Of a stretch of DNA of 64,000 bases, positions 1-9,110 are shown piece by piece (within the stretch, counting starts at the first letter, position 1; every line of letters starts with the position of its first letter). The notes under the pieces are model-generated. The model was not told where the DNA came from and made no database searches. It worked only from the letters and a program-made list of their open reading frames with translations. The position numbers and the translations under genes are program-made. Source of the stretch: Stratiolaelaps scimitus (lineage: Eukaryota; Arthropoda; Arachnida; Mesostigmata; Laelapidae); the NCBI GenBank assembly GCA_019614645.1, contig JABWDB010000001.1:806001-870000 (forward strand), given 5' to 3'.

Positions 1-492
1 GTTTTTCTAGAGGGTTCTCTGCTGGACCGCAGGACGGCAGTCGTCGTTAGGTCTTAGGTCTTCCACTACAGAAGTGTATGACACAGTCGGCTTAGTAAGT
101 CAAGTTAGTACTGCAAAGAAAGTGGAGAGTCGCAGCAGCAGTTGCTTGTGTTCCAAGTTCAGAATGTCGATGTTCCTCGATCTATCCATCTATGGATGAG
201 CCTATCATGTGTTCACCGAACGCCCTCAATGTTACTGTACTGCCGCGTATGGAGGTGCTGACGAGAACGTCATTGAAAAGCTCCACGTCGTTGAAAATGA
301 CGCACTTCGAGCTGTGTTGGACTTCATGCGATTTTAGTTTCAAACGCCCGTTCCTAGCATGGAATTGTCATTATACAGGGCTGGTCCGAGGTAGAAGTTC
401 CCAAAGGTAGAGAGTATCCGCTACCACTCAGAGGGCCGATAGGTCGACTATGCCCCGTAGCGACTCGGAGCTCTACTTTTGACAAATAATTA
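1..492. other. Left flank of the retrotransposon, no gene recognised
   Basis: This stretch is the genomic flank of the Bel-Pao insertion. It is somewhat GC-rich compared with the AT-rich spacers elsewhere. The longest open frame on the plus strand (192-410, 72 codons) has no recognisable domain. I see no splice pattern, tRNA or repeat that I can name. Confidence 0.5.
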
Positions 493-497
493 GGCTC
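493..497. repeat. Target-site duplication, left copy (GGCTC)
   Basis: The five bases GGCTC lie directly before the left LTR and recur directly after the right LTR at 7366-7370. A perfect 5-bp duplication is typical of Bel-Pao integration. It marks the exact element borders. Confidence 0.93.
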
Positions 498-907
498 TGA
501 GAAATATCACCTACCCGACGGTCTGTAGGGTAGGTTGCGATAGCGTGATGGTATTCGTGATAGACGGGGTATTCGTAAATCTGAATTTCACGCTTCGTCA
601 GGATGGTGCTTGATCGTATCCCGTTACCTATCTCTAAAGACAACACGGTTCTTTGGTGCGTACTGATCGCCGTCTCGTACGTGACTGACTCTCCAGAGAC
701 CGGAGAGCGTCTGCTTTATTGTTGCACCAAGGATACAAGTTTGGTGCGAAGTTTGCTGAATGCGTACCTATGTACGTGTGTCGCACACACGCTCAGGACA
801 ATCGGAGCGTCATAATTATTGTACATTTCATTACAAGTCCCGTGAATGAATTATTGAGCCTTCGATTTCGGCAACACTAATGTAATAGAACATCACAATT
901 ATTGACA
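498..907 (-). repeat. 3' LTR of the Bel-Pao element
   Basis: This is the 410-bp direct repeat, identical to 6956-7365. On the minus strand it starts TGTCAATAAT and ends ATTTCTCA. It holds an 8-bp stem (509-516 with 528-535, ACCTACCC/GGGTAGGT, 11-nt loop). Relative to the element it lies downstream of the gag-pol stop. Confidence 0.96.
509..535 (-). other. Stem-loop inside the LTR
   Basis: ACCTACCC pairs with GGGTAGGT over 8 bp around an 11-nt loop. The same hairpin is in the other LTR (6967-6993). A close variant, with TACCC and GGGTA arms, lies in the element leader at about 6751-6775. In an LTR RNA it could act in packaging, polyadenylation or strand transfer, but no function is proven. 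Confidence 0.6.
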
Positions 908-915
908 GTCCACCC

Positions 916-945
916 TGCGAGGTATCCGGGACAGGTTACCTCGCA
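916..945. other. Inverted repeat in the element 3' UTR, next to the polypurine tract
   Basis: TGCGAGGTA (916-924) and TACCTCGCA (937-945) form a perfect 9-bp inverted repeat with a 12-nt loop. It sits between the gag-pol stop and the 3' LTR. The bases directly before the LTR on the minus strand (about 920-908) are purine-rich (GCAGGGTGGA) and are the likely plus-strand primer tract, though it is short and imperfect. Confidence 0.5.
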
Positions 946-964
946 CGGACCCGTTTACTAAACA

Positions 965-3900
965 TTATACAATTTCTAACGGACAGAGAAGTTGGGCTGC
1001 ACGACGGGTAACATAGCCATTTGCGTATTTAATCGTATATGTCCGTATTACACCATCTCGTCCGGGGTGGTCTTCTAGAACGCGAACCAGGTTCCACTTG
1101 ACTCGAGGTATGTTGTCTTCCTTCAGCAAACACACATCACCGACTGCGATTGTGCGCGGCCGTCCTCTATTGTCTATGTTCGCAGTGCGTAGCTGAAGCA
1201 GATATTCGCGGAACCACCTGGTAGATAGCGATTTGAAGTAGTTCGTCCTTTGAAGGAGCGTCGAACGTAGCTGGTCGGGGTACGGCTCGTCTGGCACCCT
1301 ACCATTTGGGCCGAGGTCGTCGAGTGGTATTTCTGAGCAGAGCGCAGACCTGATGGGGCCTCCATGGATGAAGTTGGCAGGCGTGATCGCTGGCGGGGCG
1401 TCCAGGTCACCACTGACGTACGTGAGGGGTCGGTCATTGATCACGGCGGCGAGTTCCGAGACGATGGTCCTGAGCTCTTCGAAACAAAGGAGACTCCGAC
1501 CGAGCGTCTTAAAAAGCGCTACCTTAAATGTTCCAACCAGACGTTCGACAAACCCGGTGCGCCACGGCGCGCGAGGACAGCTGAACGACCATTCAATCCG
1601 ACGCATTGCGAGCAGTTCGCGAGATGGCGGATCGCGCACTGAGTTAAAGAGCTTCTTGATGTCGGTGGCGGCCTTGACAAATGAGCGCCCGTTATCAGAG
1701 ATCAGTCGGGTGCAGCCGGGATGAGTTGCGATGAAGCGACGCAGGGCGAGATGGGTGTCAGATGCGGTCATCGTGTGTACCAGTTCAAAATGCACAGCAC
1801 GGGTGCTTGTGCAAGTGAACAGCGCGACGTAGGCCTTTGCTGTTGCGTCCTTTGTGCGAACGTAAAATGGTCCACAAAAGTCCAGTCCCGCCGAGTTAAA
1901 GGCAACTAAGAGCGTAAGTCGCTCTGGCGGCAGCGGGGCTTGGACCTGGTCGGCAGCGACCCCATGGGCCTTTCGACAGGTGACGCAACGATGGAGGATC
2001 GACTTGATCACCTGACGGGCTCGGGTAACCCAGAACCGGCGCCGAAGCGCGGAGAGGATGACGTTCACGCCGAAATGAGCGTTCACCCGATGATGATGCA
2101 AAATGAGCAACCTAGCCAGACGTGACTCTCCCGAGAGTACAATTGGGTGAGTCTCATCATGGATTAAGTGCCGACCCTGCGTCAGTCGGGTCTTCACTCG
2201 CAACAGGCCATCGTTGTCGAGGAACAGGTTGAAAGAGGCGAGTGGTGACTTCGTCGATGGTCGTTCGCCACTCCTCACTGCTGCCATTTCGTGCGCGAAG
2301 TAGTGCTGCTGGGTTACTTTGATCAGCAGTCCTTCGGCGGCTTTGCGGTATTCGACATCCGACGCCATGGGTGGTATCTCAGCGCCCCTTTCCGTGCGCT
2401 GTCGGCACAGTCGGACATATTTCTGCACCATAACCATGACTCGGATTGCGCTTTCAAGGCTGCTGAATCGGTTGAGATCGATGACGGCTGCAGCAGTGGT
2501 TGCAGCGGCGGCGATGACACGGCGTTCGCAGGCGATGTAAGGTTGTTGTTGATTTTCGGCCGGGCGCAATTTTTTACACGGCCTGTCTTCTTCACGAAGT
2601 TGCAGCCATTCTGGGCCCGACCACCATTCTTGATTAGCCGCAAGTTCCGTAGCCGAGATTCCTCGAGTCGCAATATCCGCAATATTGGACACTCCCGGCA
2701 AATGGTACCAGTCGTCCGGAGTTGACAACTGCTGTATCTCAGCTACGCGGTTGCACACAAATGTTTTCCAACGCGCCGGTTGCTCCGCGGTACACCAGTA
2801 GTACGTCGCCGACGAGTCCGTATAATGGAAGACTTTGTCGACCTTGATCATGAGGCGCTCCACTATGAATGACCGTAGCCTGGCCGTCATCAACGCAGCC
2901 ATGAGCTCCAGTCGCGGCAGAGTGAGTGTGTTGCGTGGCGCGAGCCGGGACTTGGCCATCAATAGCACGCAGTCGCTGGTACCATCGGCGTAGTTGGTCT
3001 GCAGGTAAGCCGCAGCTGCATAGGCAGCTTCGGACGCGTCCCCAAAAACGTGTAGATGATACGTTTTGACGGGCTTATTGGACGGACTGTATTGGCGGAC
3101 GATGCGCAATTCGAGCAAATCGTTGAGCTCCATCGCCCATTTTTTAAATTCTTCGAGTGGTGCGCCTACAATCTCTTCGTCCCACTTCAGTGATTGACTC
3201 CAAAGCTGCTGTATGAGTCGTTTGCCACGGAGGGTGTACGGTACCAACCATCCAATCGGATCGAAAATGGATGCGACGAATCGCAGCACCATGCGTTTGG
3301 TCGCCCTGGAGAGTGAGGTGGTCTGCCTGGCTAGTGACGTAAGCTGGACACGAAGATGATCGGAAGCCGGAGCCCATACGACGCCAAGTACCTTCAAAAT
3401 TGCGCCCTCGTCAGAGCACGCGCCAGCCGACTGCATACCACATGTCCTGAGGTACTCCACTACGCCCGGCGAATTCGTTTTCCATTTCGCCAGTCGCATG
3501 TTTGCTGACTCGAACCATGTCAGCGCCTTGCCGATGAATAGCGTGGCCTCAGACGTCGTGGGAAAGCTTCGGAGAAGATCGTCGTGGTATAGTGATTCAC
3601 CCAGCCTATGTACTGCGGCCGGGTCCACCCGTTTGAATATATCACGAAGTGTCGCTGCCAAGAGGAATCCGCTTGGGACGGCTCCCCACGTAACCTTCTT
3701 CATTTGATAGCAACGTATGCGATCGTCGTTTGGACCTTGCCAGAGGAATCTGAAAAGCGGGCGATCGCGTTCAGCAAGGTTGAGCATCATGTATGCTTTC
3801 GTGATGTCCGCCGACACGGCTACGCGGTGCAACCTGAAGTTTAGCAGTAGCTTCACAAGGTCAGGGTTGAGATTTGGTCCTGGCAGAAGGTGGGAGTTCA

Positions 3901-6529
3901 GCGACGTTGTTCCGGGTGCAGATGCCGAACAGTCGAAAACTATTCGCCACTTCTCTTTCCCGTCTGCCTGCGTGATCACTTGGTGGTGCGGCATGTAGTA
4001 GGAACCGTCGTGATCTCCAGCCCGTGCGCGCTCAAAGTCCGTCACTTCCTCAGCGTGCCCGTCGTTCAAGAACGCCATGATCTCGTCGTTGTATCGCTGA
4101 AACGCGGTAGCATCGCGAAGCAAGGATCGTCGCTTAGACGTGAGCCGTCGCACTGCGGTATCGAGGTTGTTAGATAATTCGGAGATCGAACTTCGCTTAG
4201 GCATAGTGACTGTATACGCGTTTCCGTCGTAGACCAAACCTGCATTGAATTGCTTCACCGCCTCGTCTTCTTCTGCCGATTGTGCGCTGGCTGGTGCATC
4301 GGTGACACCCACGGCCTCCAGGGACCACAGCCGTTCCAGGTCGCGCGCTGGCTTCGAGAGAGCAGCTGCGCAGCATACCGCGTGGACACGCGCAACGTTG
4401 ACACGTGTCGTTCCAGTCGAAACCTTTCCGGCGATGACCCAGCCAAACTTTGTGTCCGTCCCCACAAGCCCCTTGGTTACGTCCAGTAATGGACTCCGAC
4501 GCACGATACTGTAGTAATAGTCGATGCCGATGAGGATAGCCGGCGGGTCTGGGTTCGCCCCGTCGAGATGCGTGGGGTCGGCGAGCTCATGCGTTCGCCC
4601 GAAGGTTGCGATCGCTTGCAACTCTTGCTTCGAGCAGCGGTTTGAAGGATCCACTTGGAAATCGTACGAATAGGCTGAGATGTCAATGCGAGTCGGATCG
4701 TCGTGACAGCTTTCCAGACAGATTCGGTAACGTTGCATCGTCGCTGTTCTAGCCCCGGCCACTCCCTTGATTGTAAGCTCGGCTTGGCTCTGCGGACGGA
4801 CTCCGTGGAGTTTACCAACTGTTGATGGTAGCACAAACGTGAGGTCACTTCCGGGGTCGAGAAAGAGTCGGACGGGAAAGCGCTGACCGCCGTGTACGAT
4901 CTGAGCTCGGGCGGTCATCACAAGTGAGGATGGCATAGCTACACATGACATAGAAGACACTGATCTTGAGGTGGCTCCATTCAAAGTAGCAACGGCCGTG
5001 GTGGTCGGTCGCTCACTGGGGGGATGTAGGACTGTGTAATGGTCCCGTCCCTGACACGTACGGCACGGCACTTTCACACCTACGCACTGTTCGCCGTTTA
5101 AATGTCGTCGGCCGAGACACACAAAACAACGATTTTTCCGTTCCAGTACAGCTCGTCGCTCCTCATAGTTCATTGCACTAGAACACCGTGAGGGACGATG
5201 CGAGACATCGTTGCAAAATACACACGCTCGAACATTTCGTTGGCTTGAATTGGTACTAGTGGTGGTGGCAGCTACCGTTGTTCGACTCTCATATGGTGGC
5301 GGATGTACAGCTGATCGGTTCGAACGTTGCCGCGGGGGGTACTTCGGCCGGTGGTGTTGCATGTTGGGCACACTGCTCTCCTTATCGGTTCTATGAGGCT
5401 GGTAAGTGAGCATTACTTGTTCCTTGTGGTTAGTGTACCGACGAAGGTAGTCCACTAAGCTTTGAATACGTTTTGCCGCTGCGCAGCCAGACATTTCATC
5501 AGCTGTCTCACTGTCGTCGTTGGGACCGCCGCTTGAGCCATTCGGAGCAACAAGTTCGTCTCTTCGCTTGGACTCAGCATGGTCGAATAAAATTTGTTCG
5601 GGGATCGCTCGGCTTATCGCTGCCTCGTAGGTAAGCGCAAACTGGGCCAGGTCGACGTTAAGACCCTCCATCTGCAAGATAGAACCTTGCACGTTGTTCA
5701 GTAATTGCCGTAGGCCCCTGACGTCACTTGTTGACTTCACTACAGGCACATTTAGAACGCGGTCAAGTGTTCTGGCGCGCTCTATCGAGACCTTCCCAAA
5801 GTTTGCATTCAACAGATGGAGCGCTGTGTCGTAGTTGGAGTCGCTGATTTGCAAATGTTGGATCAACTCTCGCGCAGGTCCGCGCAGCAGTTTCAATAGA
5901 GCAATCAACCGTTCCGTTTTGGATGCCGATGTGCGCCTGGCCATCCAACTATCGTATTGTTGACGCCAATGACGGTAGTTGGTTTGCGTTCCGTCGAATG
6001 GCTCAGGTTGCGTGTCGAGCGTCGGCGGCGGCGGGCACAATGCGACGGAGGTCATAGCAGCATGCTGAGCATTGTTGGACAAGATTGCCTGCTGATTGCT
6101 AGCTGCACCGACATCTGGTGACCCAAGATGACAGGCACGACCTGAGTCTCGGCCGCTCAACAATTGCTGTAGTTTAATGACGTAGCGATCCATCTCTGAG
6201 TTGTGGACACAACTCTCGTCGATGTCCCGTTCCAGTGCTTCAGCAGACATATCAGGGTGGTCCTGCACCTTGTCGTCAAGTTCTTCAATGACTCTTTGGC
6301 GTACTTGGATAAAACGCATAGCCGCATCAAGCTCCAAGGCGGTAGCTGGCTCACTTTCATCACGGTTAGTCACAGCTTCAAATTCTTTTACTTGCTGATT
6401 TCGAGTTCGTGTCCGGCGTTGTTTTAAGGTGCTAAGCCGTGTCGATGATTGATGAACACCGCTTCCTGCTGGCAGCGGTGGTTCCGTGGTGTTTCGTTGA
6501 TTCGGGGGTGGGCTATGGTCAAGTGCCAT
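965..6529 (-). CDS. Bel-Pao Gag-Pol polyprotein
   Basis: A single 1854-residue polyprotein starts at an ATG at 6529-6527 and ends TAA at 967-965. In order it has: a Gag-like region with a retrotransposon Gag helical segment (about 170-330); Cys/His knuckles (about 436-505: CVFC..., CFVC..., CRTC...); an aspartic protease (about 540-650, LFLDPGSD near 556); reverse transcriptase (about 850-1040, YHDDLL near 980); RNase H (about 1155-1290, start HVFGDASEAAYAA); an integrase zinc domain (HH...CVTC, about 1473-1525); an integrase core with D (GLDFCGPF, about 1546), D (SDNGRSF, about 1611) and E (GFVERL, about 1664); and a C-terminal module (about 1765-1854) like DUF5641 of Bel-Pao integrases. It would make virus-like particles and copy and insert its own DNA. 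Two active-site signatures differ from the usual forms: DPG instead of D[S/T]G, and YHDD instead of YVDD. No frameshift is seen. Confidence 0.95.
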   Translation of the reverse strand: MALDHSPPPNQRNTTEPPLPAGSGVHQSSTRLSTLKQRRTRTRNQQVKEFEAVTNRDESEPATALELDAAMRFIQVRQRVIEELDDKVQDHPDMSAEALERDIDESCVHNSEMDRYVIKLQQLLSGRDSGRACHLGSPDVGAASNQQAILSNNAQHAAMTSVALCPPPPTLDTQPEPFDGTQTNYRHWRQQYDSWMARRTSASKTERLIALLKLLRGPARELIQHLQISDSNYDTALHLLNANFGKVSIERARTLDRVLNVPVVKSTSDVRGLRQLLNNVQGSILQMEGLNVDLAQFALTYEAAISRAIPEQILFDHAESKRRDELVAPNGSSGGPNDDSETADEMSGCAAAKRIQSLVDYLRRYTNHKEQVMLTYQPHRTDKESSVPNMQHHRPKYPPRQRSNRSAVHPPPYESRTTVAATTTSTNSSQRNVRACVFCNDVSHRPSRCSSAMNYEERRAVLERKNRCFVCLGRRHLNGEQCVGVKVPCRTCQGRDHYTVLHPPSERPTTTAVATLNGATSRSVSSMSCVAMPSSLVMTARAQIVHGGQRFPVRLFLDPGSDLTFVLPSTVGKLHGVRPQSQAELTIKGVAGARTATMQRYRICLESCHDDPTRIDISAYSYDFQVDPSNRCSKQELQAIATFGRTHELADPTHLDGANPDPPAILIGIDYYYSIVRRSPLLDVTKGLVGTDTKFGWVIAGKVSTGTTRVNVARVHAVCCAAALSKPARDLERLWSLEAVGVTDAPASAQSAEEDEAVKQFNAGLVYDGNAYTVTMPKRSSISELSNNLDTAVRRLTSKRRSLLRDATAFQRYNDEIMAFLNDGHAEEVTDFERARAGDHDGSYYMPHHQVITQADGKEKWRIVFDCSASAPGTTSLNSHLLPGPNLNPDLVKLLLNFRLHRVAVSADITKAYMMLNLAERDRPLFRFLWQGPNDDRIRCYQMKKVTWGAVPSGFLLAATLRDIFKRVDPAAVHRLGESLYHDDLLRSFPTTSEATLFIGKALTWFESANMRLAKWKTNSPGVVEYLRTCGMQSAGACSDEGAILKVLGVVWAPASDHLRVQLTSLARQTTSLSRATKRMVLRFVASIFDPIGWLVPYTLRGKRLIQQLWSQSLKWDEEIVGAPLEEFKKWAMELNDLLELRIVRQYSPSNKPVKTYHLHVFGDASEAAYAAAAYLQTNYADGTSDCVLLMAKSRLAPRNTLTLPRLELMAALMTARLRSFIVERLMIKVDKVFHYTDSSATYYWCTAEQPARWKTFVCNRVAEIQQLSTPDDWYHLPGVSNIADIATRGISATELAANQEWWSGPEWLQLREEDRPCKKLRPAENQQQPYIACERRVIAAAATTAAAVIDLNRFSSLESAIRVMVMVQKYVRLCRQRTERGAEIPPMASDVEYRKAAEGLLIKVTQQHYFAHEMAAVRSGERPSTKSPLASFNLFLDNDGLLRVKTRLTQGRHLIHDETHPIVLSGESRLARLLILHHHRVNAHFGVNVILSALRRRFWVTRARQVIKSILHRCVTCRKAHGVAADQVQAPLPPERLTLLVAFNSAGLDFCGPFYVRTKDATAKAYVALFTCTSTRAVHFELVHTMTASDTHLALRRFIATHPGCTRLISDNGRSFVKAATDIKKLFNSVRDPPSRELLAMRRIEWSFSCPRAPWRTGFVERLVGTFKVALFKTLGRSLLCFEELRTIVSELAAVINDRPLTYVSGDLDAPPAITPANFIHGGPIRSALCSEIPLDDLGPNGRVPDEPYPDQLRSTLLQRTNYFKSLSTRWFREYLLQLRTANIDNRGRPRTIAVGDVCLLKEDNIPRVKWNLVRVLEDHPGRDGVIRTYTIKYANGYVTRRAAQLLCPLEIV

Positions 6530-6936
6530 ATTTCTTCAACTCGTCCACGATACAGTTACACGTCAGAGTCACAGTCACAAGCACAGTTTGTCACAGTCAC
6601 ACTAGGGGTTGGTCCCTTAGACGGCACAAATCCACCAAATTTTTAGGCGATCCGATTACACACCTTACAATGCACTGGTCGCTGGTTTATGCCCTTTCTT
6701 TTAATTACTCAGATCGGGCGTAATCTTCAGTGCACATTTGAAGACAGATCTTTACCCGACATTCTGTAGGGTAGTCTTCTATTGGGTTAGGTCGCCACTA
6801 AACTTCGCAAAGTCACGCATGACTCATCGCAGGGCACGGTAATGCGCGGTCGGGGGGGGGTTGTCGATTGGTTTCGGCAAATTCGTAATCGAAATGGCCT
6901 ACTCTGCAGTGAAGGTGGGTAACGGATTGGTAGTTT
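6530..6936 (-). other. 5' leader of the Bel-Pao element
   Basis: This untranslated leader lies between the primer-binding site and the gag-pol ATG. It contains a run of ten or more G (plus strand, about 6850-6860) and the LTR-like hairpin variant at about 6751-6775. I see no open frame in it that matches a known protein. Confidence 0.7.
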
Positions 6937-6954
6937 ATCCTGGTCACGGCACCA
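6937..6954 (-). promoter_or_regulatory. Primer-binding site for tRNA-His
   Basis: The plus strand here reads ATCCTGGTCACGGCACCA, which is the 3' end of arthropod tRNA-His including CCA. The minus-strand element RNA is therefore complementary to that tRNA over 18 nt. It lies one base downstream of the 5' LTR (gap base 6955), the standard place for a minus-strand priming site. The tRNA identity is recalled from the known tRNA-His acceptor end. Confidence 0.85.
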
Positions 6955-6955
6955 C

Positions 6956-7365
6956 TGAGAAATATCACCTACCCGACGGTCTGTAGGGTAGGTTGCGATA
7001 GCGTGATGGTATTCGTGATAGACGGGGTATTCGTAAATCTGAATTTCACGCTTCGTCAGGATGGTGCTTGATCGTATCCCGTTACCTATCTCTAAAGACA
7101 ACACGGTTCTTTGGTGCGTACTGATCGCCGTCTCGTACGTGACTGACTCTCCAGAGACCGGAGAGCGTCTGCTTTATTGTTGCACCAAGGATACAAGTTT
7201 GGTGCGAAGTTTGCTGAATGCGTACCTATGTACGTGTGTCGCACACACGCTCAGGACAATCGGAGCGTCATAATTATTGTACATTTCATTACAAGTCCCG
7301 TGAATGAATTATTGAGCCTTCGATTTCGGCAACACTAATGTAATAGAACATCACAATTATTGACA
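6956..7365 (-). repeat. 5' LTR of the Bel-Pao element
   Basis: This 410-bp repeat is identical to 498-907. It would carry the element promoter (transcription towards lower coordinates). A forward 70-codon open frame inside it (7061-7273) occurs in both LTRs only because the LTRs are identical, and I do not treat it as a gene. Confidence 0.96.
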
Positions 7366-7370
7366 GGCTC
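7366..7370. repeat. Target-site duplication, right copy (GGCTC)
   Basis: This copy of GGCTC matches 493-497. Deleting 498-7370 restores the likely empty site, in which a single GGCTC is followed by TTCGTTTTCACTG. Confidence 0.93.
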
Positions 7371-8349
7371 TTCGTTTTCACTGATCAAAATCGCTGCCCT
7401 TCACCAACGACAGCTAAATATTTAGTTGATGTTCAATTAGCATATTAGCATCTGAGCGCTGGAGTCTTGTCTCTTATTGGCTTATCCTCAACGAAGCGTA
7501 ACTGTCCCATATAGCCTACCAATATTATAGACGTTGGGACAAGTACTGTTGATTGCCATTTTCTCGAAATGAAAACTACTGAAATGAGTCGCAGTTGAAC
7601 TAGGAGTTGAATCAATCTTTGGCGAATACAAATGGTGTAATTGTTTAATTCCACGCCAACGACTAATCTCAATGGTTGCGTTATGTAATTTTGTTGTTCC
7701 AGATAGCCACATCTCCCATCATGTGGAGGCGTTAACAATATTCTCTGAAAAGCGAATTCAGAAATCCAAGGGACGGTAAATTATATTTTGTTCATGCCCA
7801 AAACCAAGGTTACCGTGCTAGGAAAAAAATGGAATGTCCCAACTGTTCCAGAGCTTCTTGCTGTTCTATTCCGCCAATTCGAACAACCTTTCAAGACTAC
7901 GACTTACAGAAACTCTGACCATCCGCTAAATGTGTTATATACTTCTGAGCTGAACTGAGTATGTTATGTAACACTGGACTGAACCTCGATAAAGTCGTAC
8001 GCACATATGAACCGATATGAGTCAGAGAAAGGCTAGGGCACTCATGACTTATCTTGTTTAAATGATAGTTCTCTTGATGGTCTAGTGGTAAGCGTCTCGG
8101 ACCACTAGACAAGACCGATATATGGCTTGGGATCAAATCCTGTCAGAGACAGAGAATCTTTGGAGCTCTTTATCGTCTTTCATTGTATGTGGATTCTCGG
8201 CAGACACGACAAGGGTTGAAAATATAGCAAATGTGGCAACGACATGCCCTCGTAGTAATACCTGAAGGGTCAAAGCCTGTAACACAAGGGGGGGGGGGCA
8301 GCTTCATATTACACAATGACTGACATGGACATTTAAATAATTTCGACCA
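7371..8349. other. Spacer with one SINE-like piece
   Basis: This is AT-rich spacer between the retrotransposon and the IGFBP-like gene. The only open frames are short and unrecognised. It includes the tRNA-like SINE at about 8066-8165 and a poly-G run at about 8288-8298. Confidence 0.5.
8066..8165 (+). repeat. tRNA-like sequence, probable SINE head
   Basis: An A-box-like TGGTCTAGTGG (8078-8088) and a B-box-like GGGATCAAATCC (8129-8140) are spaced as in a tRNA gene. The sequence does not fold into a clean cloverleaf with a CCA-ready acceptor, so a tRNA-derived SINE or tRNA pseudogene is more likely than a working tRNA. Confidence 0.45.
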
Positions 8350-8355
8350 TTTATT
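8350..8355 (-). terminator. Poly(A) signal AATAAA of the IGFBP-like gene
   Basis: On the minus strand AATAAA lies about 36 nt after the stop codon of the gene at 8391-9030. This is a normal place for a short 3' UTR. Confidence 0.6.
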
Positions 8356-8390
8356 GGGGCTCAATTGGTTCACATGAGAATAGAGTCCTT

Positions 8391-9030
8391 TTAGGCTTCC
8401 ACGCAGACGTGATTCTGGCAGAGAAGACCCTCAGCGCATACGGCATGATAGGGCGATCCCAGAAGATGCAGCAGGGAGCAGGGCTGACCCAATTCTGTAA
8501 GAATCGATTAGAACAGATTTATTAATATCTCATTATTCTTTTAGATCTTCTATTCTGTCGTACATAAGAAAGATGCGGCACTCCAGAGGATGCAATTCGA
8601 ATATCTAAATTATCCGTCCAGAGCAGGATAAGCATATTTTATGTTAAGGGTGTAGAAAATTAATTATGCAAGATGGGGCATATCCGAGCCTGATGCCAAC
8701 GAATGTAGCTGGCAGGTTGAAAAAGCTCACTGAACATTGTAGGTATCTGATGTTCTAAGGCCCGACGGTTCAGGTCACTTAACGTAATGTTTCTTAGTCT
8801 AAGTAATAAGAAGAATGTCACTCACCCAGTTGTGTGACACAGGCAGAGCAGCATCCGCAAACGGTGGCTCTCTCGTGGATAACTCCTCCCGAGCAGGTGC
8901 TCAGGAGGTGCTCATCACTGAGGCATCGCACGCTGTCGCAGAAGTTAGGGGTGCAGACAAACGCTGAGACTGAAGAAACCGCAATGGTTGCAGCCACAAC
9001 AGCGACGAGGATAACGCGAGTGGACGTCAT
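8391..9030 (-). CDS. Secreted single IGFBP-domain (SIBD-like) protein, two exons
   Basis: Coding exons are 9030-8826 (ATG at 9030, donor GTGAGT) and 8494-8391 (acceptor TTCTTACAG, TAA stop). The 331-bp intron is in phase 1. The product is 102 aa. A hydrophobic signal peptide (residues about 1-23, cut after SVSA) is followed by a mature part of about 79 residues with 12 cysteines, including the CGCCSACV cluster that marks the IGFBP N-terminal domain, and a typical ending CAEGLLC...C. Single-domain IGFBP-like proteins (SIBD-1 type) are known from spiders, ticks, crustaceans and insects and act in the haemolymph, with proposed roles in immunity or insulin-like peptide binding. The first exon carries 8 cysteines and the second 4. 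A Cys-rich protease-inhibitor relative is the main alternative. The fold assignment is firm but the function is inferred. Confidence 0.88.
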
Positions 9031-9110
9031 ATTGCTACGAAGTAATTAAAGGTAACAAAGTAATTAACTATATTAGCGAAAAGTGGAGAGAAATAACAGA
9101 CACTTATGTC

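Larger units (their letters stand above)
498..7365 (-). mobile_element. Complete Bel-Pao LTR retrotransposon (minus orientation)
   Basis: A 6868-bp element is bounded by two direct 410-bp LTRs that begin TG and end CA, and these are flanked by GGCTC duplications. Read on the minus strand, the order is 5' LTR (7365-6956), a 1-nt gap, a tRNA-His primer-binding site, a leader of about 400 nt, one long gag-pol frame (6529-965), a short 3' UTR, and the 3' LTR (907-498). I compared the two LTRs base by base and saw no difference, and the reading frame has no stop or frameshift. Both facts point to recent insertion and possibly an autonomous copy. The Bel-Pao assignment comes from domain order (protease-RT-RNase H-integrase), CCHC-like Gag knuckles and the Bel-type RT and integrase. 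Confidence 0.96.

Noticed and set aside
7061..7273. 70-codon forward frame present twice (also at 603-815)
   Set aside because: It is identical only because it lies in the two identical LTRs, it opposes the element direction and it has no domain.
8066..8165. Functional tRNA gene
   Set aside because: A and B boxes are present but the acceptor and anticodon stems do not pair cleanly. SINE head or tRNA pseudogene fits better.
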